From Verrucomicrobiota bacterium (GTDB lineage Bacteria; Verrucomicrobiota; Verrucomicrobiia; Verrucomicrobiales; Verrucomicrobiaceae), in assembly GCA_025360015.1 (NCBI GenBank), contig JANYCZ010000036.1, forward strand, positions 62,001-126,000: DNA of 64,000 nt, given 5' to 3'. The translations under genes and the position numbers were made by a program. Shown here in pieces: positions 1 through 8,348 of this stretch (position 1 is its first letter; the number at the start of each line of letters is the position of its first letter). Below the pieces are notes generated by a model. The model was given only the letters and a program-made list of their open reading frames with translations, was not told where the DNA came from and ran no database searches.

Positions 1-356
1 CCACGTAGAAATGGGTTGTGCATCAATGAAGCCTTCAAAATACAGCGCAGGCCGTGGATTTTGGAGAGGATGAAAACGGCATCCCACAGCGCTGGATGAT
101 TTGGCGCAATGATCAATCCTCCTTTGACCCCCTTAAGCGCATCGAAGCCGATGTATTCACACTCAAACACGCCGCATGCGCGGAGGAAGGTGAGGAAGAC
201 GCGGAACGCCACGCTCAGCAGCCACTGGCCCAGAGCACGGGATTTTTCCACAGGCAGGACCGGCACCAGTGCAGCACCTGCCAGTACAAACAACAAACCG
301 CCGAGTGCCCAATAAAACATGCTCAGCAGCAGCACTATAGCATGCCACATCTGCAT
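1..356 (-). CDS. PlsC-like lysophospholipid acyltransferase, C-terminus off the left edge
   Basis: The minus-strand frame is open to the window edge. After an N-terminal hydrophobic segment (about residues 5-30) it reads a stretch ending in APNHPALWDAVFIL. This holds the NHxxxxD catalytic box of glycerolphosphate acyltransferases (His as base), which acylate lysophospholipids at the inner membrane. Only about 118 residues are present, so block II-IV motifs cannot be checked. The frame also has an in-frame ATG at 440 with GGAGG just upstream, but that start would overlap the divergent FabZ-like gene at 434; the ATG at 356 leaves room for a shared promoter and precedes the membrane segment. Pairing with a beta-hydroxyacyl dehydratase suggests lipid synthesis. 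Confidence 0.75.
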   Translation of the reverse strand, partial: MQMWHAIVLLLSMFYWALGGLLFVLAGAALVPVLPVEKSRALGQWLLSVAFRVFLTFLRACGVFECEYIGFDALKGVKGGLIIAPNHPALWDAVFILSKIHGLRCILKASLMHNPFLR

Positions 357-433
357 GAGAACACGGCAAACCAGAGGCGCAGGCGCGCATCTTGGAGTTT
401 GCTCTGGTGAGGAATCTTGAATAAGACCATAGC

Positions 434-874
434 ATGTCATCTTCCTCCGACCTAGTTCAAGCGCTTTCCTCCTTGCCGCACGGTTCTGAGTTTCGCTTTA
501 TCGACGAGCTTGTGGAGCTTAATCCCGGTGCCTCCGCCAAAGCGGTGTGGAAGCTCAAAGGAGACGAGGAGTTTTTACGCGGTCATTTCCCCGGCGCCCC
601 TCTCATGCCCGGCGTGCTGATGATCGAGGCGCTGGCGCAGCTCGGCGGCATCCTCATTCAAACCCGCCCCGGCGAAGCCGCACTGAAAAACCTCCGTCTC
701 ACCGCAGTGCGCCAGATCAAAATTCTCGGCAGCATCACGCCCGGCCAGTCGATCCACCTCAGCGGTGCATTGCAAGGCATGCTCGGCAATCTTGGACAGG
801 TGAGTGGCGAAATTCGGGATGATGCGGGCAATGTCATCCTCACGGGGGCGGTCACTCTCGCGGGAGAGAGCTGA
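434..874 (+). CDS. FabZ/FabA-like (3R)-hydroxyacyl-ACP dehydratase, hotdog fold
   Basis: The 146-residue protein carries the FabZ active-site signature: GHFPGAPLMPGVL with His51, followed by the catalytic acid Glu65 in MIEALAQ. Length matches single-domain FabZ (about 145-155 residues). FabZ dehydrates 3-hydroxyacyl-ACP to trans-2-enoyl-ACP in the cytoplasmic FAS II cycle. The gene is divergent from an acyltransferase and meets the histidine kinase gene tail to tail with no gap (stop ends 874, next stop begins 875). It is not beside lpx genes here, so a specialised hydroxyacyl-ACP or polyketide role is possible; I therefore withhold a gene symbol. Confidence 0.85.
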   Translation: MSSSSDLVQALSSLPHGSEFRFIDELVELNPGASAKAVWKLKGDEEFLRGHFPGAPLMPGVLMIEALAQLGGILIQTRPGEAALKNLRLTAVRQIKILGSITPGQSIHLSGALQGMLGNLGQVSGEIRDDAGNVILTGAVTLAGES

Positions 875-3103
875 TTATTTGGGCAGGCGCAGCATGAAGC
901 ACGCCCCGTCCTTGTGCGTGGCATCCAGCGTGATGGCACCGCCCAGCGCCGTGGCCAGTCTGCGGCAGAGGGCCAAGCCCAGGCCGACACCCGGTGCCGA
1001 ATGTGCCGCCTGATCCGCGCTCTTGTGAAATGGGTGGAAAATCCGCCGCCGCTCACTGCGGGAGATGCCGCCGCCGTGATCGCGCACGCGCAGCATGGTA
1101 AATTTGCCGCTGGTGTCCGCTTCTAGATGAATCACCGGCTGCGCTGCACGCGGAGCGGCGTATTTGCAGGCGTTGTCCACCAGGTTGAAAAGAATCTGCT
1201 CTACCGCTGCTGCATCGACATGCAGCTGGGTGTTGCGATCTGCGTCCGTGGCCTGCACACGCACCGTCATGCCGCAATCATCTGCACGCTGCTGCAACCG
1301 AGGCAGGATGCGGTCCAGCAGCTCTCCGACGGTGATGTTCTTGGCCCTCGCCTTCGCGCTGCCGCGTTCGAGCTGGGCATAGGCGAGCACGTTTTCGACG
1401 AGATGGCTCAAGCGGCCCGCTTCACCACTCAGTGTGTCCAGATAGGTCTGCCGCTGCGCCTCATCGGTGACCATGCCATCCGCCAGCATTTCCGAGTAAA
1501 GGCGGAAGGTGGTCAGCGGCGTGCGGAGCTCATGCGTCACGGCAGAAACGAAGTCCGCGCGGCGCTCGCTCAGCGCCACGGTGCCGAACAGCACCAGCGC
1601 CACCGCAACGGCAGCGAGCAGGACGCATGCGAGTGCGATGCCGAGAGATCTGCGCAGGGGCGTCCAAAACGGCAGCGACGGGAGCTGGATAGACCCTGGC
1701 ACCAATCGTACCGGCAGTGCAGCGAAACGCAGCGGATCATCATCCGGGCGTGTGCCTGCGGTGGCATTCGCCGCGGGCTCCAGCTTCGCATCTGGAAACA
1801 GATCCGTGATTTCACGCAGCAGGGATGTGCGCAGCTCGGGCCAGTCCAGCCACACGCCCTGCACCATGCGCACACCGTCGACGAAGGCCTCGCGGGTGAG
1901 CATGAGATTTCCCCCGAGCCACACGCCCTGAAAGGGCCGCGAGCTGTTTGGTGCTGCGGTGTTTCTGGCTGTTGGCGGCGGCGGTGCGCTGGAAGGACCG
2001 GCTGGTGAGAGAGCCGCAGCGGACACATTGCCTAAAGTGCGGGAGGCATCCTCCAGCGGTTCCGCCACCGCCGCTGGTGCGTGAGCAGGTGTTGGAGTTA
2101 AAGTCTGCTGCCGGGACGACATGGACTTGTCCTCCATCGGTTTGGCAGCCGGCGCGGCTGAAGCGATGGAGGCGGATGGTTTGCTGCTGTCTGTCGGTTT
2201 CGCCGCATCTTCTCTCAAAGCTTTCGCCGGCACCGGCTTGGTCTCTGCCATCGCTTCCTTGGAAAGCACCAAGGTGCCGGAACCTTCCTTCAGTTTGATC
2301 GTCTGCTGCTGCTTCATCGCCTCCTCCGCCTGGAGGTTGACGGCACGATTGCGAGAAAGGTTTTCAGTGTTGCTCAGCATCATCTGCTGGGTGCCCACCT
2401 GACCCTGCTGGAAATTCCAGGCCGAATTGCGTGGCAGCTTCGCGTCATTATTGGTTTCGACGGGTTTTGAATCGTCAAAGTCAAAGCGCGCCACGCAGGC
2501 CATCTCCGCAAGCACTTGGCGATTGAGCTGGGTGGCGGCCGCAGCCGGAGCCGCACGCGCGCTGCGGCTGGGCCGGGATTCGTGCGTCTGCTGCGGCGGG
2601 ATGACATTCATCGGCTTGGCGAGCAGTTCGCGCAGGCCGCTCAGACGCTGCTCGCTGCGCGTGAGGTCATCCGCATTGATGAACTGCGCCAGCGCCAGGG
2701 TGCGCTCGTCGTTTTGCGGCACCTGAGGGGACAAAACCTGGCCGCGTGAATCCATCTGAAAATGCAGGAGCACATGCTCGGGCATTTCCGCGAGCAGTGG
2801 CGACGGCACCAGCACCTCCCCCTTAGCCACATTGCCATACGCTTTATTGACCAGCCCCTCCGGCGAATGGAATGGACGAAAATCATAGGGCGGCCGCGCA
2901 TTCTCGCGGATCATGAGCGCACTCGCCTGGAAATCCAGCCGCCACAGCGCCAGCCGTACGCGCTCCTGCTGGTCCGCCTCACGTGCCGCCGTTTCACGTT
3001 CCCGCTCCAGAGCCAGCGTGTGCCAGCTCACCCACGCCATCGCCGCGAGCAGCAGCCCGAGGCAGGCGATGAAGGTGATCCAGATATGGAGCGGTTTGCG
3101 CAT
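875..3103 (-). CDS. Sensor histidine kinase with very long extracytoplasmic region
   Basis: The protein has 742 residues. TM1 is at about 7-27 and TM2 at about 486-510, so roughly 460 residues lie outside the membrane. The cytoplasmic part has HisKA with phospho-acceptor His524 (VTHELRTPL), an N-box near 640-644 (FNLVDNACKYA), G1 near 675 (DHGGG) and G2 near 705 (GVGLGLAL). The extracytoplasmic region is rich in Ala, Pro and Ser with low-complexity linkers around 290-390; no known sensor fold is evident. It is the last gene of a five-gene operon and its partner is the OmpR-type regulator at 3375. The orphan sensor region next to two secreted VWA proteins suggests it may read their state (inference). 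Confidence 0.93.
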   Translation of the reverse strand: MRKPLHIWITFIACLGLLLAAMAWVSWHTLALERERETAAREADQQERVRLALWRLDFQASALMIRENARPPYDFRPFHSPEGLVNKAYGNVAKGEVLVPSPLLAEMPEHVLLHFQMDSRGQVLSPQVPQNDERTLALAQFINADDLTRSEQRLSGLRELLAKPMNVIPPQQTHESRPSRSARAAPAAAATQLNRQVLAEMACVARFDFDDSKPVETNNDAKLPRNSAWNFQQGQVGTQQMMLSNTENLSRNRAVNLQAEEAMKQQQTIKLKEGSGTLVLSKEAMAETKPVPAKALREDAAKPTDSSKPSASIASAAPAAKPMEDKSMSSRQQTLTPTPAHAPAAVAEPLEDASRTLGNVSAAALSPAGPSSAPPPPTARNTAAPNSSRPFQGVWLGGNLMLTREAFVDGVRMVQGVWLDWPELRTSLLREITDLFPDAKLEPAANATAGTRPDDDPLRFAALPVRLVPGSIQLPSLPFWTPLRRSLGIALACVLLAAVAVALVLFGTVALSERRADFVSAVTHELRTPLTTFRLYSEMLADGMVTDEAQRQTYLDTLSGEAGRLSHLVENVLAYAQLERGSAKARAKNITVGELLDRILPRLQQRADDCGMTVRVQATDADRNTQLHVDAAAVEQILFNLVDNACKYAAPRAAQPVIHLEADTSGKFTMLRVRDHGGGISRSERRRIFHPFHKSADQAAHSAPGVGLGLALCRRLATALGGAITLDATHKDGACFMLRLPK

Positions 3104-3110
3104 AATTTTC

Positions 3111-3362
3111 TCAGGATGCGGAATTCATTATGCCCCAAACAAGCCATGAAGCCAGCGTGAGCACGGAGCACAGGGTGGCAATGCCTCCAAGCGGACAACA
3201 TGAACTCATGCCCAGCACGAACGCAGTGAACTGACTGGCCAGCCATGCTCCAAACCATCCAAATGCGAAGAAGACCCAGCCACCCAGCAGGATCGCTATG
3301 GCAGCTGCTGCGAAGACCCTCAGAGTGGCGGAGCTGCCGTAGAAGTTGGATTTCAAGTTCAC
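3111..3362 (-). CDS. Small membrane protein between response regulator and kinase
   Basis: An 83-residue frame starts at GTG 3362 and ends 7 bp before the kinase start. It has two or three hydrophobic segments (about residues 13-34, 38-52 and 57-77) and a Cys-Cys-Pro motif near residue 55. No family is recognised. Tight spacing on both sides (12 bp to the regulator, 7 bp to the kinase) supports a real gene co-transcribed with the two-component system. It could be an accessory membrane protein of the kinase, but nothing in the sequence proves this. No clear Shine-Dalgarno sequence precedes the GTG. Confidence 0.6.
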   Translation of the reverse strand: MNLKSNFYGSSATLRVFAAAAIAILLGGWVFFAFGWFGAWLASQFTAFVLGMSSCCPLGGIATLCSVLTLASWLVWGIMNSAS

Positions 3363-3374
3363 GGTTGGATAGAA

Positions 3375-4061
3375 TCAGGCAAGCTGGTAGCCCTTCCCCC
3401 GCACGGTGACAATCACACGCGGCGACTCGGCGTCATCTCGCAGCTTGTGGCGCAGATTTGCGATGTGCATGTCCACGGTGCGGGTTTCTGTTTGCTTGTT
3501 TTCGATGTGCCAGACGCGTTGGAGCAGCTCCTCGCGGGACACCGGCCTGCCGCGATTCAATGCAAGATAGCGCAGCACATCGCGCTCTCGCTCAGAAAGC
3601 TCCGTGCTTTCACCATTGTCGAAGCGGGCCACGCTTTGGCCGAAATCAATCGTGGCCGCAGTCAGCGTGAGCGTCTCACTCACCGGCTGGCGTTCGGGTG
3701 CACGGCGCAGCACCGCCTCCACGCGGGCCAGCAGCTCGCGCACGCTGAATGGCTTCACCACATAGTCATCCGCACCCAGCCGCAGGCCGCGCACCCGGTC
3801 ATTCTCCTCACCACGGGCGGAGAGGATGATCACCGGCGTGCCGGGCCGCTCACGGCGCAGAGCCTTCAAGATGTCAAAGCCGCTCGCATGGGGCAGCACA
3901 AGATCGAGCAGCATGAGATCAAAGGTGGAACTCAAGGCCAGTTTCAGGCCCTTCTCGCCATCCGCCGCCTCCAGCGTCGTGTGGCCGGCGAACTTGAGCG
4001 CATCCAAAACTCCGCGGCGAATCGCGGCGTCGTCTTCAACAACAAGGATGGTGGCAGGCAT
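3375..4061 (-). CDS. OmpR/PhoB-type response regulator
   Basis: The protein has 228 residues. The receiver domain shows the acidic pair Asp10/Asp11, phospho-acceptor Asp53 (LMLLDLVLP), Ser81 and Lys103 (VVKP). The C-terminal winged helix contains the usual TVDMHIANLRHKLR recognition-helix region and ends in VRGKGYQL. A GTG 78 bp upstream would extend the frame but would overlap the upstream VWA gene, so ATG 4061 directly before the receiver domain is preferred. It should act as a DNA-binding transcription factor phosphorylated by the kinase at 875-3103. Target genes are not visible; autoregulation of the operon is a reasonable guess only. Confidence 0.95.
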   Translation of the reverse strand: MPATILVVEDDAAIRRGVLDALKFAGHTTLEAADGEKGLKLALSSTFDLMLLDLVLPHASGFDILKALRRERPGTPVIILSARGEENDRVRGLRLGADDYVVKPFSVRELLARVEAVLRRAPERQPVSETLTLTAATIDFGQSVARFDNGESTELSERERDVLRYLALNRGRPVSREELLQRVWHIENKQTETRTVDMHIANLRHKLRDDAESPRVIVTVRGKGYQLA

Positions 4062-4126
4062 GGCAGGAGGATAAGTGACGAATGACGAATGGGGAACGAC
4101 GAATTCGGCAGAGCTGGCAGCAGGGT

Positions 4127-5287
4127 TCACTTGTCCCACGCGATACCCTTTTTCTCCGCCTGAGACCTCAGCGCCTTGGTCATGGCGGTATCGAGCGTGT
4201 CGGTCTTGGAGGATTCCTTGCGCTTCGTTGCAACGTAGGACTCGCGTTCCTTGTTCAATGCCAGCACCTGCTTCTGGATCTCCGCACGTTCGGCGATTTT
4301 CCTTTCGAGATAGGCTTTGCGCTCTTCGACACTCATCTTCTTCATCTCTTCCGGCAGGTCGGTCTCCTTGACCTTGGTGATGTCGAAATCCTTCTGCTTG
4401 CTGGCATCGACGAGGTCCCAGCCGATGTTGCAGTAATTTGCGCTGGCCTTGCTGATGATGCGCTGCACCTGCGCGCCGGATTCGACTTCGGCGGCGGCGT
4501 TGCCATCCTGGGCCAGCTGCCGCGCCTTGGCGGCGGGTGCGGCGCTGCCGTAGTTGATGTAGGTGCTGTTTAGCTGCTCATTGAGCTTTACGATCTCCTT
4601 GTCCTGCGGTGCTTCGATGTGAACGATGGCCTGGTTTTGGTCGATCACGAGGTATTTGCCGTCCGCGAGCAGTGCTCCCTGGTTCCAGTGTTCTGCTATG
4701 CCCTGCGCTTCGCTGCCACAATGAATCGTGTTGACGATGATGCCTTTGGCGATGGCGTTCTGGCAGCTCTTCTCGGAATCAATGGGCCCTTGGGTGAAAG
4801 GCTCATTGCCGGCGATGAAGATGGCCTTGTATACTTTTGGATTCGCATCCCAGGCGAGGTCTTTCGTTGCACGCTGAAGCACCGCGCCGCAGTATTCGTC
4901 GCCGCCATTTGTTGTCAGGGCGAAGAGTTCTTCGGACACTTTGTCGAGATCGCGGGTGAGCGGCTGGATCTGGCGAATCCAGTTTTCTTCGGCAGGGAGG
5001 GAAGACTTGCCGTATTCATACAGTGCCACCTGCACGACCGGGGTTTTGCCATCCTGTTTGGCGGTGATGAATTCATTGACCAGCTTCCAGAGCTGGGTCT
5101 TCGCCTGCTCGATGAGACCGCTCATGCTGCTGCTGGTATCGAGCAGCACGGCGATCTGCACCAGCGGGGTGTCGGTGACGGTTTCGATTTTGGCGACTTC
5201 TGCCACGGGTGCGGGCGGCTGAGCTTCTTTGGCGAAGGCGAGGCAGGTGGTGAGTGCCGTGGCGATGAGGATGGATTGCGTTTTCAT
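4127..5287 (-). CDS. Secreted von Willebrand factor type A domain protein
   Basis: The 386-residue protein has a signal peptide (residues 1-19) and a VWA domain beginning near residue 43 with a complete MIDAS: Asp50, Ser52 and Ser54 in LLDTSSSMSG. The C-terminal third (from about 290) is charged and helical, probably coiled coil. VWA domains bind divalent metal and mediate protein-protein contacts. It lies 21 bp downstream of the VIT/VWA gene and 65 bp upstream of the regulator start, so it is probably in one transcript with the two-component genes. The role is unknown; a periplasmic ligand-binding or sensing partner is inferred from context. Confidence 0.88.
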   Translation of the reverse strand: MKTQSILIATALTTCLAFAKEAQPPAPVAEVAKIETVTDTPLVQIAVLLDTSSSMSGLIEQAKTQLWKLVNEFITAKQDGKTPVVQVALYEYGKSSLPAEENWIRQIQPLTRDLDKVSEELFALTTNGGDEYCGAVLQRATKDLAWDANPKVYKAIFIAGNEPFTQGPIDSEKSCQNAIAKGIIVNTIHCGSEAQGIAEHWNQGALLADGKYLVIDQNQAIVHIEAPQDKEIVKLNEQLNSTYINYGSAAPAAKARQLAQDGNAAAEVESGAQVQRIISKASANYCNIGWDLVDASKQKDFDITKVKETDLPEEMKKMSVEERKAYLERKIAERAEIQKQVLALNKERESYVATKRKESSKTDTLDTAMTKALRSQAEKKGIAWDK

Positions 5288-5308
5288 GGGTGTGGTTATG
5301 GGGAAATT

Positions 5309-7453
5309 TCAGCGGATGAGGACTAGCTGGCCGCGATGCTGCAGAAGAAGTTCGCCACGCAGGGCGAGCAGGCTCTGGCGGTTGTCGGCGGCGAGCTCAT
5401 CGACAAGGGTGCCAAACTCTGCGCTGCCGATCTCGATGGTGCGTTCTGGTGCGCGTTCGGACTTCGCCGTGCTGGCATCGGTCCAGCGATTGCCTTTGTT
5501 AAAGAGGGCTCCGGCCTGACACTGTTGCACGCTGGTGATTTCGATGGCCTGCATTTTGTCATCGAGGAAGCGATTGCGGACATTGAGCTGCTTGGATTCG
5601 GCGCCCTTTTTCAAATTGCCTTCCTGAGAGACGGACGCGGGCCCACTGCGCACCTTCATGGCCTTGTCGCTGTAGTTATCTGCGGCTCTGCTGGCATTGG
5701 CTGGCGCGGCGGCGAGTGAGGTGCCTTGTTCAGCGAGGAAGGCGGTGTATTCGGTGAGAATGCCGAACTGCGTGGAGAGGCGGACGATTTCATTGACCAG
5801 CTCTGTCGTGCTTCCCGTTGCACCATCTGCACCCAGATCACGAATGGCTTCGCTCAAAATGGCGATCTTGTTGCTGGCCCAGAGACGGGCCACGAAGGCG
5901 TTGGCGGTGCTGGCTTTGTCGAGGTTGAAGGTGAAATCGAATGTTCGCTCGCCTGCCGATGTGGCGCCTGTGAGCTGGAAATGCAGCGGCGCTTCACCGC
6001 GATAGGTGCCGGACAAAAGAATCTGCTCGCCTTCAAACACATCGGGCAGGGGAGAGGGGATGAGGTCGCTTACGCGATTTGGATCTTCAACCCGCACGGC
6101 CGGTCTGGTGAGCAGCGGACCACGCAGGCGGTCAAACACACGGCCGACTTTGACCTCCACATCCTCTTTGGGCAGCACAAACTCAGCGCTGGCGCGGGTT
6201 TCACGGGCGATGCGGGTGAGCAGTGGTGTGTTTACATCCACGCCGACGCCAAAGGTGAAGACGCGGCGCTGGTGGGGATTGCCCTTGGCGACGGCCTCGC
6301 GGATCGCTTTTTCCGAGGTCTGGCCGATGGTGGGCAGGCCGTCGGTGAGGAAGAGCACGAGGGGCAGCATGCCTTCCAGTGCCTTCTGGCGCAGCGCTTC
6401 GACGACGGAGTCGTGGATGTTGGTGCCGCCGCTGACGCGCAGAGCGCTGATGTAGTCGCGGGCCCGCTTGGTGGTTTCAGCGTTTTTGAGCACCGGCTGT
6501 GCGGCGAACATTTCGACCCCTTCGTTATAAACGATGAGGTTGAAGCCTTCGCCGTCGTTCAGACCTTCGATGACCTGCAATGCCGCTGCTTTCACCTGAT
6601 CGAGCTTTGGCCCGGCCATGCTGCCGCTGCGGTCGATGACGAGGGTGACCTCGCGGAGGATCGGTTTTGCGTCTGCTTTCGGCTTTGGGGGCGCGATCAT
6701 CGCCAGGAAATAGCCGCCACCGATCTTGGGGTCGGGGTAGGCCAGCAGCGAGGCGGTCATTTCGTCGTTTGTTTCGCGCAGCAGAGAGACACGGAAGGCA
6801 CCAGGGTCCTTGGTGGTGCAGGAGAGGGTGGCGGTGTTGCCGTCGAGCTGTTTGGCTGCGACCTCGTGGCTCGGGGAATAGAGCGAGGCTATGCGGGAGG
6901 TGGATTTGACGCGCATGGAGAGGCTCCAGGGCACCGCATATTCCACCGCTTCTGAGCGGGGCAGGACGTAATCAAGGCGCGCGCCGTCGGCTTCGAGGAG
7001 TTGCTCATAGGTCACGCGTACTTTCTGGGTGCCATTGGCGGGGACGGGGAACACGCTGGATTTCACGACGGCATTGCCGACGAATTCCAGCAGCGCGGGG
7101 TCGCGCGTCTGTGCCACGATGTGGTCGTAGATGCGTCGTGCTTCCTCACGCGGCAGCAGCTTTGCGGTGGCCTCGGAATTTCCGCCTTCAAAGGCGAAGG
7201 CTTTCAGGACTGCTCCGCTGGGCACCGGGACGAGGAGTTCGGACTCCTGCGGGCGGGCTGTCGGATTGCGCAGGGCGATGTCGAGGGTGGTGGTGGCGAT
7301 TTGATCCGCGATGTCGATGTGGGCATCGACCTGGGTCACCTGCACAGGCTGTGAATGAATGATGCGCGAGCTGGGGGAAATCCAGGCCCGGGGGCGGGAA
7401 TCCTGTGCGATCAGGGGCGTGGCGAGAAAAAGGGCACAAAGAAGCGTCTTCAT
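5309..7453 (-). CDS. Secreted VIT + VWA domain protein (inter-alpha-trypsin inhibitor heavy-chain-like)
   Basis: The 714-residue protein opens with a short signal peptide (to about residue 16). A VIT domain follows (about 35-160), recognisable by the stretch around LLPREEARRIYDHIV. A VWA domain starts near residue 265 with MIDAS residues in VIDRSGSMAG, and a C-terminal extension follows. VIT-VWA proteins are exported, and in animals they bind hyaluronan or proteases. It is the first gene of the five-gene operon ending in the histidine kinase. No LPXTG-like or sortase signal is visible near the C-terminus. A surface or periplasmic adhesion/sensing role is inferred, not shown. Confidence 0.9.
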   Translation of the reverse strand: MKTLLCALFLATPLIAQDSRPRAWISPSSRIIHSQPVQVTQVDAHIDIADQIATTTLDIALRNPTARPQESELLVPVPSGAVLKAFAFEGGNSEATAKLLPREEARRIYDHIVAQTRDPALLEFVGNAVVKSSVFPVPANGTQKVRVTYEQLLEADGARLDYVLPRSEAVEYAVPWSLSMRVKSTSRIASLYSPSHEVAAKQLDGNTATLSCTTKDPGAFRVSLLRETNDEMTASLLAYPDPKIGGGYFLAMIAPPKPKADAKPILREVTLVIDRSGSMAGPKLDQVKAAALQVIEGLNDGEGFNLIVYNEGVEMFAAQPVLKNAETTKRARDYISALRVSGGTNIHDSVVEALRQKALEGMLPLVLFLTDGLPTIGQTSEKAIREAVAKGNPHQRRVFTFGVGVDVNTPLLTRIARETRASAEFVLPKEDVEVKVGRVFDRLRGPLLTRPAVRVEDPNRVSDLIPSPLPDVFEGEQILLSGTYRGEAPLHFQLTGATSAGERTFDFTFNLDKASTANAFVARLWASNKIAILSEAIRDLGADGATGSTTELVNEIVRLSTQFGILTEYTAFLAEQGTSLAAAPANASRAADNYSDKAMKVRSGPASVSQEGNLKKGAESKQLNVRNRFLDDKMQAIEITSVQQCQAGALFNKGNRWTDASTAKSERAPERTIEIGSAEFGTLVDELAADNRQSLLALRGELLLQHRGQLVLIR

Positions 7454-7622
7454 GCATTAGGGTGATTCAGGAGGCAGGCGGCGTCTGTAAACGCCCTGTA
7501 AAGAGCCGAAAAATGCCCGGACGGGTCATAGATACTGTACAGGAAGAGGCGTGAATCCGGCTGGCCAAACTGGAACTCCCCCTTGCCAAGCCGGGAAGTC
7601 CCCGCATATTCGCGCCCCTTTT

Positions 7623-8192
7623 ATGGACATCTTCATTGGAATCCTCACCGCAGTCGAAGTCATCGTCTGCCTTCTCCTCATTCTCGTCGTGCTCATGCAG
7701 CGTCCCCGTCAGGAAGGCCTCGGTGCCTCCTTCGGTGATGCCGCCGCCAGCCAGGTCTGGGGTGCGCAAACCACGAACGTGCTGCAGAAGTTCACGGTTT
7801 ATCTGGCCATCATTCTTTTTGGCCTGACCATTCTCCTGGCGGTGCTGGTGAGCCGTCACCAGACGGGTGGCAAGAGCCAGAAGATCTTTGGGGATGCCAA
7901 GCCCGAGGCCGTAGTCCCGGCCGCTGCTGCTGGCGCCCCTTCGGCTGAAGAGCAGGCCAAGGCGAAGATCATGGAGGAAATCCAGAAGGCTGTGAAGAAG
8001 GATGACGCAAAACCGGGTGAACCAGCGAAGGCAGAGGCACCGAAGCCCGCTCCCGCTCCCGCACCGGCGGCGGCGGCAACTCCTGCTCCAGCACCTGCTG
8101 CTGCTCCCGCCCCGGCTGCTGCTCCAGCACCTGCTGCGACGACGGCTCCTGTTACAGCTCCTGCGCCGGCCCCGGCTGATCAGCCGAAGTAA
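7623..8192 (+). CDS. secG: SecG preprotein translocase subunit with Ala/Pro-rich tail
   Basis: The 189-residue protein begins with the SecG core: two membrane helices (about residues 5-25 and 57-77) joined by a loop with LMQRPRQEGLGASFG, the typical SecG signature. A GTG at 7551 would add 24 residues with no SecG similarity, so ATG 7623 is chosen. After the second helix come about 110 residues, first charged and then dominated by alternating Ala and Pro. Ordinary SecG is 75-110 residues, so the tail is an extra feature, presumably in the cytoplasm or periplasm depending on topology. SecG assists SecYEG-mediated export. A perfect-stem terminator follows at 8221. Confidence 0.93.
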   Translation: MDIFIGILTAVEVIVCLLLILVVLMQRPRQEGLGASFGDAAASQVWGAQTTNVLQKFTVYLAIILFGLTILLAVLVSRHQTGGKSQKIFGDAKPEAVVPAAAAGAPSAEEQAKAKIMEEIQKAVKKDDAKPGEPAKAEAPKPAPAPAPAAAATPAPAPAAAPAPAAAPAPAATTAPVTAPAPAPADQPK

Positions 8193-8220
8193 GCTGCGGC
8201 AGCGAACTGCATTTCATGGC

Positions 8221-8255
8221 AAAAGGCACGACGTGAGTCGTGCCTTTTGTTTTTG
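8221..8255 (+). terminator. Rho-independent terminator after secG
   Basis: A perfect 12-bp stem (AAAAGGCACGAC pairing with GTCGTGCCTTTT) with loop GTGA is followed by GTTTTTG. It lies 28 bp after the secG stop and before the next plus-strand gene. Confidence 0.92.
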
Positions 8256-8348
8256 TGGCGAGGAAGTGCCCATGTGCATTTCTGATAGTGGGGCGTGCGA
8301 AAACGGGCTTCACATCCTGCGTTGGTTCTGCCTACCATTGTTCCAACC

